A stretch of DNA of 64,000 nt from Castellaniella sp. (GTDB lineage Bacteria; Pseudomonadota; Gammaproteobacteria; Burkholderiales; Burkholderiaceae_B), in the NCBI RefSeq assembly GCF_004321985.1, contig NZ_SCQN01000042.1, positions 1-64,000 of the forward strand. Reading direction: 5' to 3'. Below, in pieces: positions 45,329 to 54,577 of the stretch (positions within the stretch are counted from its first letter, which is position 1; each line of letters opens with the position of its first letter). Below the pieces are notes generated by a model, which was not told where the DNA came from, did no database searches, and worked only from the letters and a program-made list of their open reading frames with translations. Position numbers and translations under genes: made by a program.

Positions 45329-46231
45329 ATGAGTCTCTCGGATATCTGGCTGTTCCTGCAGCAGGGCGTACTGTCCGGCCTGGTCACGGGCAGCATCTAC
45401 GCCCTGCTGGCGGTCGCAGTCGTCATCGTCTTCAAGACGACCGATGTGCCGAACTTCGCCCAAGGTGAAATCTTCATGGTGGGCGGCTACGCCGCGCTGT
45501 TCCTGATCCTGGTCCTGAACTGGCACTACGCGCTCGTCATCCCGGTCACGCTGCTGATCGTCGCCGTCATTTGCGCGTTCTTCCAGCGAGTGGTCATGGA
45601 GCGGGTCATCGGGGCCAAAGGCGTGGAAGTGCAGCTGGTGATCGCAACGCTGGGCCTGTCATACGTGCTGAAAGGCGCCGTCCGCCAGACCGGTCTGGGC
45701 GACGCACCACGCTCGCTGCCCGCACTCATCCCGCCCGACACGGTGATCATCGGCCAGGCGGTGCTCACACGCCTGGATCTGCTGATCTTCTTTACCGCGC
45801 TGGCCGTGATGGCCGGCCTATATCTCTTATTCAACCACACGCGTATCGGCAAGGCCATGCGCGCCGTGGGCATGAACCCGAGAGCCGCACAGATCGTGGG
45901 CGTGAGTCTGGTACGCATCCGCATGGCGGTCTGGGGGCTGGCCGGGCTCATCTCGGCGATATCCGCCATCCTGATCACACCGAAGATCCTGATCACGCCC
46001 GACATCGGTCACATCGCCATCCTGGCATTCGCCGCTGCCATCGTGGGAGGCATCACCAGCATTCCGGGCGCCATCATCGGCGGCTTCATCATCGGCATCG
46101 CAGAGAACCTCGTGGGGCTCTTCGTGTCGACCAACGCGATCGTGGTGGCACCCTTCCTTGCCATCCTCATCGTGCTCATCCTACGTCCGCAGGGCATCCT
46201 GGGCGGGAAGGTTCAGGTCAAAAAAGTATGA
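45329..46231 (+). CDS. Liv-type ABC permease LivH (second cluster)
   Basis: 300 residues. Signature GLVTGSIYALLAVAVVIVFK and VPNFAQGEIFMVGGY at the start, then IVGVSLVRIRMAVWGL near residue 190. Overlaps LivM by 4 nt (ATGA). Confidence 0.92.
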   Translation: MSLSDIWLFLQQGVLSGLVTGSIYALLAVAVVIVFKTTDVPNFAQGEIFMVGGYAALFLILVLNWHYALVIPVTLLIVAVICAFFQRVVMERVIGAKGVEVQLVIATLGLSYVLKGAVRQTGLGDAPRSLPALIPPDTVIIGQAVLTRLDLLIFFTALAVMAGLYLLFNHTRIGKAMRAVGMNPRAAQIVGVSLVRIRMAVWGLAGLISAISAILITPKILITPDIGHIAILAFAAAIVGGITSIPGAIIGGFIIGIAENLVGLFVSTNAIVVAPFLAILIVLILRPQGILGGKVQVKKV

Positions 46232-47205
46232 AGACGAATCTCGACAAATGGGCCCTGGCGCTCGCGGCCGTGGTGCTGATCGCTCTGCCCTTCCTCGCAA
46301 GCGGGTACGTCATCTACATCGTCAACCTGCTCATGATCTACATCGTGCTGGCGCTCGGCCTGCACATCGTCATCGGGGAAACCGGCCAGTTCGCGCTCGC
46401 GCACGCCGCCTTCTACGGCATCGGCATCTACACCGCCGGCATCCTCAACAACACGTTGCACCTGAACTTCGTGATTTCCATCATCGTGGCCGGTGTCGTG
46501 ACGGCCATCATCGGCTACATCCTGGGAGCCCTCGCCATCCGGATGCGCGACATCTATCTGGCGCTATCCACCTTCGCCTTCGGCGAAGCCATGCAATGGG
46601 TGTTCCTGAACTGGACGGACGTCACCAACGGCTCCAACGGCTACCAGATGTCGCCCGCGCAATTCTTCGGCCTCCAGCTGACTTCCGACCTGCGGGCCTA
46701 TCCGTTCGTGGTCATCTGCACAGCGCTGCTGCTGGGACTCACCGTGTGGCTGTCGCGCTCGCAACTGGGGTCCGCATTCCGGGCCGTCCGCGAAAGCGAC
46801 GTGGCCGCCCAGGCCATGGGTGTCAACGCGAACGTCATCAAGCGCGTGGCCTTCATGCTGTCGGCTGCCTACGCCGGTATGGCAGGGGGCCTGTACACCA
46901 CGTTCTCATCCTTCATCCACCCCGAGAGCCTGGGTTTCTGGACCACGATCCTGATTCTCATCATGATCGTCGTGGGTGGCATAGGGTCCGTGAGGGGCGC
47001 GGTCGTGGGCGCCCTGATCTTCGGCCTGATCTCGGAACTGTTGCGCCAGGTGCTGTCCTTCCAGGAAATCATCTACGGGCTGATCCTGATCGGCTTCATG
47101 ATGTTCGCGCCGCGCGGGCTCTTCAGCGGTCGGCGGCGCAGACCAGATCCACTGCACCAGAATGCGGCGACTTCGGACACGACGGCTGCAAGGGAGCAGC
47201 CATGA
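46228..47205 (+). CDS. Liv-type ABC permease LivM (second cluster)
   Basis: 325 residues. LHIVIGETGQFALAHAAFYG near residue 45 and DIYLALSTFAFGEAMQWVF near 107 are LivM features; AAQAMGVNANVIKRVAFMLS near 190 is the coupling loop. The 20-residue C-terminal tail is polar. Overlaps LivG by 4 nt. Confidence 0.92.
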   Translation: MKTNLDKWALALAAVVLIALPFLASGYVIYIVNLLMIYIVLALGLHIVIGETGQFALAHAAFYGIGIYTAGILNNTLHLNFVISIIVAGVVTAIIGYILGALAIRMRDIYLALSTFAFGEAMQWVFLNWTDVTNGSNGYQMSPAQFFGLQLTSDLRAYPFVVICTALLLGLTVWLSRSQLGSAFRAVRESDVAAQAMGVNANVIKRVAFMLSAAYAGMAGGLYTTFSSFIHPESLGFWTTILILIMIVVGGIGSVRGAVVGALIFGLISELLRQVLSFQEIIYGLILIGFMMFAPRGLFSGRRRRPDPLHQNAATSDTTAAREQP

Positions 47206-47963
47206 GCACACCCATCCTGGACATCGCAGCCCTCACGGTACGTTTCGGCGGCCTGACCGCAGTGGATGAGCTGTCCTTTCAGGTGCAACCAGGTCAGATC
47301 CACGCCCTGATCGGCCCCAACGGTGCGGGCAAGTCCACCACCTTCAATTGCATCTCGCGCTACTACGCGCCGACCAGCGGTTCGATTGCCTACGCCGGCG
47401 AGGACATCACCCGCCGCGACGCAGCCGAGATGGCAGGCATGGGAGTCGCCCGCACCTTCCAGAACCTGGAGCTCTTCAACGATTTGAGCGTGGAAGAGAA
47501 CGCGCTGCTGGGCACCTATTCGTACGGCGCCCGCCGACTCGGCCAGCTTCTGCGCCGGCCCGCAGCCGAGCATCGGGAACATGTCCACCATCTGCTGGAA
47601 CGCGTCGGGCTGATCGACTTCCTGGACCACAAGGCCAGCAGCCTGGATTTCGGGCGCCAGAAGATGCTGGAACTTGCCCGTGCGCTGGCCATCAGGCCCC
47701 GCCTTTTGCTGCTGGACGAACCAGCGGCGGGACTGCGCAATCGGGAGATCGACAAGCTGGACAAGATCCTGACGGAGCTCTCATCCAAAGAAGGCCTGAC
47801 CGTCCTGCTGGTCGAGCATGTCATGCAACTCGTGATGTCGATTTCCCACCGCATCACCGTCATGTCTTTCGGCCACAAGATCGCCGAAGGCGCGCCCGCC
47901 GAAATCCGCACGGACGAGCGCGTCATCGAAGCCTATCTGGGCAGAGGAACCAGCCATGAGTGA
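47202..47963 (+). CDS. Liv-type ABC ATPase LivG (second cluster)
   Basis: 253 residues. Walker A GPNGAGKSTT near residue 39, ARTFQNLELFNDLSVEEN near 86, signature LDFGRQKMLELARAL, Walker B LLLLDEPAAGLRN and switch His LVEHVMQLVM. Overlaps LivF by 8 nt. Confidence 0.93.
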   Translation: MSTPILDIAALTVRFGGLTAVDELSFQVQPGQIHALIGPNGAGKSTTFNCISRYYAPTSGSIAYAGEDITRRDAAEMAGMGVARTFQNLELFNDLSVEENALLGTYSYGARRLGQLLRRPAAEHREHVHHLLERVGLIDFLDHKASSLDFGRQKMLELARALAIRPRLLLLDEPAAGLRNREIDKLDKILTELSSKEGLTVLLVEHVMQLVMSISHRITVMSFGHKIAEGAPAEIRTDERVIEAYLGRGTSHE

Positions 47964-48675
47964 ACCGTTCCTGTCCGTGGAATCCATTTCCGCATCGTAC
48001 GGCAACATTGCCGCCTTGCATGAAGTCTCGTTGAGCGTCCCCCGCGGGGAAATCGTGGCCCTGCTGGGCGCCAACGGCGCGGGCAAGTCCACCACGCTGA
48101 ACGTGATCTCCGGACTGGTGCGCGCCACGCACGGCACGGTTCGCCTGGAAGGCAAGCCCATCCATCGCATGGGGACTGATCACATCGTCCAGCAAGGCAT
48201 CATCCAGGTCCCGGAAGGACGCGAGATCTTCCGCGACATGAGCGTACGTGAGAACCTGGAAATGGGTGCCTACACCCGCAAGGACCGCGCTGCCGTCGCG
48301 CGTGACCTGGACGCCATGTGTGACATCTTCCCGCGCCTGCGCGAACGCATCGCGCAGAAGGCCGCCACGCTGTCCGGCGGCGAGCAGCAGATGCTGGCCA
48401 CGGCCCGCGCCATGATGGCCAGGCCCCGGATGATCCTGATGGACGAGCCCTCCATGGGGCTGGCGCCACTGGTGGTCGAACAGATCTTCAACACCGTCCG
48501 TACGCTGAACCGGGAGCAGGGCATCACCATCCTGCTCGTCGAACAGAACGCGAAGCTGGCCCTGTCCGTGTCCAGCCACGCGTACATCCTGGAGAACGGC
48601 GAACTGGCGCTGCAGGGCCCGTCCGCCGATCTCATCAGCGACGAGGCCGTGCAGCGCGCCTATCTGGGTGCATGA
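47956..48675 (+). CDS. Liv-type ABC ATPase LivF (second cluster)
   Basis: 239 residues, canonical LivF size. Walker A GANGAGKSTT near residue 37, VPEGREIFRDMSVRENLEMG near 85, signature LSGGEQQMLATARAM, Walker B MILMDEPSMGLAP. Completes the second importer. Confidence 0.93.
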   Translation: MSEPFLSVESISASYGNIAALHEVSLSVPRGEIVALLGANGAGKSTTLNVISGLVRATHGTVRLEGKPIHRMGTDHIVQQGIIQVPEGREIFRDMSVRENLEMGAYTRKDRAAVARDLDAMCDIFPRLRERIAQKAATLSGGEQQMLATARAMMARPRMILMDEPSMGLAPLVVEQIFNTVRTLNREQGITILLVEQNAKLALSVSSHAYILENGELALQGPSADLISDEAVQRAYLGA

Positions 48676-48694
48676 ATTTGCAAGAGAGGATCGA

Positions 48695-49447
48695 ATGAAA
48701 TTGCTGGATCAAAAACTGGCGCTGGTCACAGGCGCCTCGGGTGGGCTCGGATCGGCCATCGCGCTGGGCTTCGCCCGCCAGGGCGCCCGCGTCATCGTTG
48801 CCGACCTGAACCGGCCGGGTGCTGAAGCCGTCGCCCAGGAAATCCGCGATCTTGGCGGCTCCGCCTGGGCCGAGGCCGTGGACGTCACGGACCGGTCCGC
48901 CGTCCGCTCCTGGGCCGACGACCTCCAAACCCGCATGGGCCCCATCGACATCCTGATCAACAACGCCGGGATATCGGGGCGCGCGCGCTTTGACGATCCC
49001 CAGTCGGCCGAGGTCTGGGACCGTATCATTTCAGTCAACCTGGAGGGCGTCTTCAACGTCACCCACGCCTTCGTCGAACAGCTCAAGGCGACGCACGGCA
49101 GCATCATCAGCCTGTCCTCCATCGTGGCTTTCGCCAGCGGCCCATCGACCGCCGCGTACATCGCCTCCAAGGGAGCGGTACGCTCGCTGACCCAGGCGCT
49201 GGCGCGCGACCTGGCCCCGCACGGGGTCCGCGTGAACGCCGTGGCGCCAGGCTTCATGCTGACCGACATGGTGAAACCCCAACTCACCACCCCAGGCGGA
49301 ACTGACTGGTTCATGAAGCGCGCACCCATGGGGCGTGGCGGCGAACCAGAGGAAATTGTGGGCCCCATCGTCTTCCTGGCTTCCGAGATGGCCAGCTATG
49401 TGACGGGCGTCGTGCTGCCGGTGGACGGCGGCTTTCTGTCAGCCTGA
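48695..49447 (+). CDS. Short-chain dehydrogenase/reductase (SDR 2)
   Basis: 250 residues. VTGASGGLGSAIALGFARQG near residue 12, NNAG in DILINNAGISG, Ser in LSSIVAFASG, and AYIASK. C-terminus VLPVDGGFLSA. Classical SDR. AGAGAGGA precedes ATG 48695. Shares the operon with two other SDRs of different sequence, so successive oxidation or reduction of different intermediates is plausible. Confidence 0.9.
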   Translation: MKLLDQKLALVTGASGGLGSAIALGFARQGARVIVADLNRPGAEAVAQEIRDLGGSAWAEAVDVTDRSAVRSWADDLQTRMGPIDILINNAGISGRARFDDPQSAEVWDRIISVNLEGVFNVTHAFVEQLKATHGSIISLSSIVAFASGPSTAAYIASKGAVRSLTQALARDLAPHGVRVNAVAPGFMLTDMVKPQLTTPGGTDWFMKRAPMGRGGEPEEIVGPIVFLASEMASYVTGVVLPVDGGFLSA

Positions 49448-49461
49448 GAAAGGAAATACTC

Positions 49462-50187
49462 ATGAATGCAGTGGCATTGGTCACCGGCGCCGCCGGCGGC
49501 ATGGGACAGGTCATCGTCCGGCGGCTTGCGCAGGATGGATTTTCCGTCGTGGCGGTGGACCGGGCCGAAGCCCCCCTGACCGAACTGGAGCGCCAATTGA
49601 AGCCGAAGGGACTGGACATCCGGACATGCGTCGCGGATCTGGCCCGGGAAGCGGACATCGTGGAGCTGATCGACGGGTTGCCCCAGTTGTCGGCGCTGGT
49701 CAACAGCGCCGGCCTCTTCGACGAGCGGGACTTCTTCGAACTGACGCAGGAAGACTTCCGCCGCATGTACGAGCTGAACCTGATCGCGGCCGCCACACTC
49801 ACGCAGCGTGCTGCCGCACGAATGAGCGCCGGCGCCAAGATCATCAACATCGCCTCACGCGCCTATCTGGGTGCACGCCACCACGCGCACTATGTGGCGT
49901 CCAAGGCCGCCCTGGTCGGTTACACGCGCGCCAGCGCCATGGAACTCGCGCCCAGGGGAATCCTGGTCAACGCCATCGCACCGGGCCTCATCGACACCCC
50001 GATGCTGCGTGCCCTCAGCCCCGAACGGCTTGCAGCACAACTTGCCCTGCAACCCACGGGCAAGGCCGGCACACCGGAGGACATCGCCAACGCGGTGTCC
50101 TTCCTGGCGTCACCCGGCATGTCCTTCATCACGGGACAGGTGCTGTTCGTGGACGGCGGCAAATCACTGGGCGGATCGGGAGCCTGA
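49462..50187 (+). CDS. Short-chain dehydrogenase/reductase (SDR 3)
   Basis: 241 residues. VTGAAGGMGQVIVRRLAQDG near residue 7; NSAG replaces NNAG; catalytic Ser in INIASRAYLG and YVASK. Ends VLFVDGGKSLGG. AAAGGA 11 nt before the start. Five bases separate it from the flavoprotein gene. Confidence 0.88.
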   Translation: MNAVALVTGAAGGMGQVIVRRLAQDGFSVVAVDRAEAPLTELERQLKPKGLDIRTCVADLAREADIVELIDGLPQLSALVNSAGLFDERDFFELTQEDFRRMYELNLIAAATLTQRAAARMSAGAKIINIASRAYLGARHHAHYVASKAALVGYTRASAMELAPRGILVNAIAPGLIDTPMLRALSPERLAAQLALQPTGKAGTPEDIANAVSFLASPGMSFITGQVLFVDGGKSLGGSGA

Positions 50188-50192
50188 TCACC

Positions 50193-51902
50193 ATGGAAAA
50201 CATCGAATGGAGCCAAACCGTCGACGTGCTGGTCGCGGGTTCGGGAGCGGGCGGGATGTCGGCCGCCCTGACGGCGCATTTTGAAGGGCAGGACGTTCTG
50301 CTGATCGAGAAGACCAGCCGGATTGGCGGTTCGACCGCCGTTTCGGGTGGGGCCATCTGGATTCCACTGAACCCCGGCGCGGCTGCAGCCGGCCACGGCG
50401 ACGATACCTACGAAAAGGTCTGGGAGTATCTACGGCAGATCGTGGGCAACGCCTCCCCGGATGACCTGAAGGAATCCTATCTGCGGAACGGCCCCGACAT
50501 GCTGGACTACATGCGGGCGCATCAGGTCCTGGACGTGGCGACCCGGGCGTATTCTCCGGACTACTACCCCGACCGCCCCGGCGCCGCACTCGGCGGGCGG
50601 GTGGTGGACCCGACCGCATTCGACGGCAAGCAGCTGGGCGGGCATTTCAAAGAGCTGCGCGACCCGCTGAAGGAATTCGTGGTGCTGGGCGGCATGATGG
50701 TGACCGTCACCGACGTCTACCACCTGCTCGCGGCCACGCGCTCCCTGAAATCCTTCTGGTATTCCGGCAAGCTGGTCCTGAACTTCTGGCTGGACCGCCT
50801 GCGCGGCTACCATCGAGGCACCCGACTGCTGCTGGGCAACGCGCTGGCTGGGCAGTTGTTCCACGCCGTCCTGAAGCACAAGGTTCCCTACCAGCTCGAC
50901 ACTGCGGCACGCCGCCTGCATCGCGACCAAGACGGACGAATCATCGGCATCACGGTGCAGCAGAATGGCACGCAGCGCCATATCCGGACACGCAAGGGCG
51001 TCGTCATCGCCACGGGGGGCTTTCCGTGGAACGCGCAGCTTCGCGAGGAATTCTTTCCCAAACCCACGGGCCCCTGGTCCATGTCGCCGGAGGACGACAG
51101 TGGCGATGGCATCCTGCTGATGCGAGACGCCGGCGCCGTCATGGGAACTGGTCATGTGGCACCCGCATCCTGGGCGCCCGTCTCCCTATGGACGAAGCCC
51201 GACGGCACCGTCACCCGCTACCCGCACCTGGTCTGGGAGCGCGCCAAGCCCGGCCTGATCGCCGTCAATCACAAGGGCGAGCGCTTCGTCAACGAGTCCA
51301 CGTCATATCACGAATTCGTGAAGGCCATGTACGCATCGGCAGACGGGCCGGAAATTCCGGCCTGGCTATTGTGCGACAGACAATTCATCGATACCTGGGG
51401 ACTCGGCCTGGCGCTGCCTGGCGGCCGGCCACGCCAGCACCTGATCCGGGACAAGTACTTGGTCGAGGCCCCCACGCTGGCCGCATTGGCGGGGAAGATC
51501 GGCGTGGATGCTCGGCGCCTGCAGGCCACCGTGACCCGCTACAACCAGTTCGCCGCCAAGGCCGAAGACCCGGATTTCGGGAAAGGCTCGACGGCCTACA
51601 ACCGGAACCTGGGCGATCCGTCCCACCAGCCAAACCCCTGCCTGCGCGCGATTGGCGATGGTCCCTACTATGCAGTACAAGTGGTGGCGGGCGACATCGG
51701 GACGTCCTGCGGCATCCACACCGATCCAGGCGCCCGTGCCTTGGATGCCGACGGACGGGCCATCCCCGGGCTTTTCGTCGCCGGCAACGACATGCAGTCG
51801 GTCTTCGGCGGCACCTACCCGGGGTCGGGCATCACCCTGGGCCCGGCGCTGACCTTCGGCTGGATGGCCGGACGCGCACTGGCCACGATGAACAACGAAT
51901 AA
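50193..51902 (+). CDS. FAD-dependent desaturase, 3-ketosteroid delta-1-dehydrogenase (KstD)-like
   Basis: 569 residues, KstD-like length. N-terminal FAD-binding motif VLVAGSGAGGMSAALTAHF near residue 12, then STAVSGGAIWIP. The C-terminal catalytic loop reads GGTYPGSGITLGPALTFGWM; its Tyr542 and the second Gly match the KstD Tyr and Gly that promote enolisation of the ring ketone. Members insert a double bond next to a ring ketone (steroids, 4-oxocyclohexanecarboxylate, fumarate-like substrates). Neighbouring SDRs could make the ketone. True substrate unknown. Confidence 0.85.
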   Translation: MENIEWSQTVDVLVAGSGAGGMSAALTAHFEGQDVLLIEKTSRIGGSTAVSGGAIWIPLNPGAAAAGHGDDTYEKVWEYLRQIVGNASPDDLKESYLRNGPDMLDYMRAHQVLDVATRAYSPDYYPDRPGAALGGRVVDPTAFDGKQLGGHFKELRDPLKEFVVLGGMMVTVTDVYHLLAATRSLKSFWYSGKLVLNFWLDRLRGYHRGTRLLLGNALAGQLFHAVLKHKVPYQLDTAARRLHRDQDGRIIGITVQQNGTQRHIRTRKGVVIATGGFPWNAQLREEFFPKPTGPWSMSPEDDSGDGILLMRDAGAVMGTGHVAPASWAPVSLWTKPDGTVTRYPHLVWERAKPGLIAVNHKGERFVNESTSYHEFVKAMYASADGPEIPAWLLCDRQFIDTWGLGLALPGGRPRQHLIRDKYLVEAPTLAALAGKIGVDARRLQATVTRYNQFAAKAEDPDFGKGSTAYNRNLGDPSHQPNPCLRAIGDGPYYAVQVVAGDIGTSCGIHTDPGARALDADGRAIPGLFVAGNDMQSVFGGTYPGSGITLGPALTFGWMAGRALATMNNE

Positions 51903-51917
51903 CCGAAAGGAAAACCA

Positions 51918-52523
51918 ATGAAGCTGTACTACTCCACCACATCCCCGTACGTTCGCAAATGCCTGATCGCAGCGCATGAACTCGGTCTCATCGACCAGAT
52001 CCAGATCGTGCCCGTCGTGACCATGCCCACCCAGCACAATGCGGAACTCATGGGACAGAACCCCCTTTGCAAGCTGCCGACGCTGGTCCTGGAAAACGGG
52101 TCGGTGCTCTACGACAGCCGCGTGATCAGCGAATACCTGAATACTCTCGCGGGCGGTTCCCTGATTCCCGAAGGAGACGCACGCTGGGACACACTGGTGC
52201 GCCAGTCGCTCGCCGACGGATTGCTGGATGCCGCGCTGCTGATGCGTTACGAATCGGTTCTGCGCCCCAAGGAATTCCAATGGGCCAGCTGGCAACAGAC
52301 CCAGGAGGACAAGGTTCGCAGCGCACTTCGCCAACTGGAATCGACCGCTGCGAGCTGGGTGAACCGCCTGGATCTGGGCACGATCGCGGCCGCAAGCGCC
52401 CTGAGCTACCTCGATCTGCGATTTGCAGAACTGGACTGGCGCGCCAGCGCACCGGTGCTCGAGTCATGGTTTGCCGCGTTCAGCGAACGTCCTTCCATGC
52501 GCCAGACCCAGTTCAAGGCCTGA
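51918..52523 (+). CDS. Glutathione S-transferase family protein
   Basis: 201 residues. Thioredoxin-like N-terminal domain with YYSTTSPYVRKCLIA (catalytic Ser) and GSVLYDSRVISEYLN for glutathione gamma-Glu binding, then a helical C-terminal domain. AAAGGAAA precedes ATG 51918. It ends the GntR-controlled operon. Could isomerise or detoxify a ring-fission or dehalogenation intermediate; it is distinct from the MaiA further on. Confidence 0.85.
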   Translation: MKLYYSTTSPYVRKCLIAAHELGLIDQIQIVPVVTMPTQHNAELMGQNPLCKLPTLVLENGSVLYDSRVISEYLNTLAGGSLIPEGDARWDTLVRQSLADGLLDAALLMRYESVLRPKEFQWASWQQTQEDKVRSALRQLESTAASWVNRLDLGTIAAASALSYLDLRFAELDWRASAPVLESWFAAFSERPSMRQTQFKA

Positions 52524-52539
52524 GCATGGCTGCGGGCGC

Positions 52540-53445
52540 TCAAGCCACCCACGCCTGCTGGCCAACGTGCTCATGCAGATAGGCGACAAACGCCTCGGCG
52601 GCCGGAGACAGGCTGGCATGCTGATGGCTGTAGACAAAGAACTGCCGGCGGATCTCCGGATCGTGCAATGGACGCATGCGCAACCCGTAAAGATTCACCA
52701 GCGTGCTCGCATAGGTCAGGCACATGGTCACGCCCAAGCCGGCGCTGACCATGCTGAGCGCGGTGCTCATGAACGCCACTTCGTGCCGGGGGCGCATCGC
52801 CATCATGGCTACAGTGCCATGCAGATCCATGACGAGCTGCTCGGTGAACTGCCCCTGCAGGGCAATCAGCGGATGACGCACCAGATCGGTCCAGGTGATC
52901 CGCTCTTCAGCCTCCAGTGGATGCCCGGCGGGGAAAACAGCCATGAACGGCAGGTCGAACAACGGGTCCGCATCCAGCTCGGTCAGACCCTCCCGGTAAG
53001 GTCCGATACTGATGTCCACCTCGCCCCGAAGCGCCTGGGCAATGGCGTCTTCGACGGCGCAGTCGACGAGCCGGATCCGGATATCGGGATGCGCCCGCTG
53101 AAAACCGGCAATCACATCCGGCATCAGCGTGCTGGCCATCAGTTGTGGCGCGGCGATGCGCACGACACCGCGCCGCAGCCGCTTGAGTTTGTCGATGTCT
53201 TCAAGCGCCCCATCCAGATCACGGAGAAGCCGCGTCGCGACCGAATGAAATTCACGCCCGGCCTCGGACAGATGGATTCTCCGCGTATTGCGATCCACCA
53301 GCCGCACCCCCACCTGGCTTTCCAGCTCCTTGATCAGGCCGCTGAGCGCCGACTGGGTGATGTGCAACGATTCGGCGGCGCGGGTAAAGCTCCCGGTCCT
53401 GGCGACAGCCGTAAAGGCGCGCAATTGGCGCAGCGTCACATCCAT
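52540..53445 (-). CDS. LysR-family regulator upstream of fahA
   Basis: 301 residues with standard HTH (LRQLRAFTAVARTGSFTRAA, then LHITQSALSGLIKELE) and substrate-binding domain. Divergent from fahA-maiA with a 107-bp gap, the classical LysR layout, so it probably controls those genes. The effector may be a homogentisate-pathway intermediate. Confidence 0.9.
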   Translation of the reverse strand: MDVTLRQLRAFTAVARTGSFTRAAESLHITQSALSGLIKELESQVGVRLVDRNTRRIHLSEAGREFHSVATRLLRDLDGALEDIDKLKRLRRGVVRIAAPQLMASTLMPDVIAGFQRAHPDIRIRLVDCAVEDAIAQALRGEVDISIGPYREGLTELDADPLFDLPFMAVFPAGHPLEAEERITWTDLVRHPLIALQGQFTEQLVMDLHGTVAMMAMRPRHEVAFMSTALSMVSAGLGVTMCLTYASTLVNLYGLRMRPLHDPEIRRQFFVYSHQHASLSPAAEAFVAYLHEHVGQQAWVA

Positions 53446-53552
53446 CTGTTGATCCTATGAATCGATGGAGAAAAACCGTTTGAATGATAGCTGGAAACTG
53501 CTTCTAATCGTCAATCTGTTCCATAAAACTTCAATCGTCCCCCGGATTCATC

Positions 53553-54572
53553 ATGAAACTCGCCACCCTCAAAACGACCGGCCGTGACGGCCAGCTTATC
53601 GTCGTCACCCGCGACCTGTCGCGCTACATCGCCGTGCCGCAGATCGCCGCGACGCTGCAGGCCGCACTGGACGACTGGTCAGACTGCGAGCCGCGACTGC
53701 GGGCCGTCTACGACCAACTGAACGCCGGACACGTTGCGGGCGCACAGCCCTTTGACGCCGCCGCCTGCCACTCGCCTCTGCCGCGTGCCTATCAGTGGGC
53801 GGACGGATCGGCCTATCTGAATCACGTGGAGCTGGTCCGCCGCGCCCGCAACAGCCAGGTCCCAGCTTCCTTTTTCACCGACCCGCTGATGTACCAAGGG
53901 GGGTCGGACTCCTTCATCGGACCGCGCGACCCCATCATCGCCGACAGCGAGGACTGGGGCATCGACATGGAGGCCGAAGTCACGGTGGTGACGGACGACG
54001 TCCCCATGGGGACCTCACCTGAGGACGCCATTGCAAGGATCCGCCTGCTGATGCTGGTCAACGACGTGTCATTGCGCGGTCTGATCCCCGGTGAACTCGC
54101 CAAGGGCTTCGGCTTCTTCCAGTCCAAGCCCGCCAGCGCATTCTCACCGGTCGCCGTGACCCCCGACGAGCTGGGCAACGCCTGGGCCGGCGGCAAGGTC
54201 CACCTGCCCATGCGCGTGGACCTGAACGGTGAGCCGTTCGGGCGCCCCGACGCGGGCCAGGACATGACCTTCCATTTCGGCCAACTCATCGCGCACGCCG
54301 CCCACACACGGGATTTGGAAGCCGGCAGCATCATCGGCTCGGGGACTATTTCCAACAAGCAGGGGGGCCTCAACGGTTCCAGCATCCGCAACGGCGGCGT
54401 GGGCTATTGCTGTATCGCCGAAGTCCGCATGTACGAAACTATCGAGACCGGCAAGCCGTCGACGCCCTTCATGCACTTCGGCGACCGGGTGCGCATCCAC
54501 ATGGAGGACGCCCAGGGACAGGATATTTTCGGCACAATCGACCAGGTGGTCACGCAGCGCACAGGAGCCTGA
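53553..54572 (+). CDS. fahA: Fumarylacetoacetate hydrolase family protein
   Basis: 339 residues. The FAH fold C-terminal domain has the metal-binding Glu/Asp in DMEAEVTVVTDDVPMG and DVSLRGLIPGELAKGFGFFQ, QSKPASAFSPVAV, and GSGTISNKQGG. N-terminal domain of about 80 residues matches bacterial FahA rather than the short catabolic FAH isomerases. It cleaves fumarylacetoacetate to fumarate and acetoacetate. maiA follows after 5 bp, supporting the role. Confidence 0.88.
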   Translation: MKLATLKTTGRDGQLIVVTRDLSRYIAVPQIAATLQAALDDWSDCEPRLRAVYDQLNAGHVAGAQPFDAAACHSPLPRAYQWADGSAYLNHVELVRRARNSQVPASFFTDPLMYQGGSDSFIGPRDPIIADSEDWGIDMEAEVTVVTDDVPMGTSPEDAIARIRLLMLVNDVSLRGLIPGELAKGFGFFQSKPASAFSPVAVTPDELGNAWAGGKVHLPMRVDLNGEPFGRPDAGQDMTFHFGQLIAHAAHTRDLEAGSIIGSGTISNKQGGLNGSSIRNGGVGYCCIAEVRMYETIETGKPSTPFMHFGDRVRIHMEDAQGQDIFGTIDQVVTQRTGA

Positions 54573-54577
54573 ATACC

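Noticed and set aside
49626-51902. Apparent 758-residue SDR-flavoprotein fusion
   Set aside because: The extra N-terminus is an off-frame reading of SDR 3; the flavoprotein starts at 50193 just before its FAD motif.
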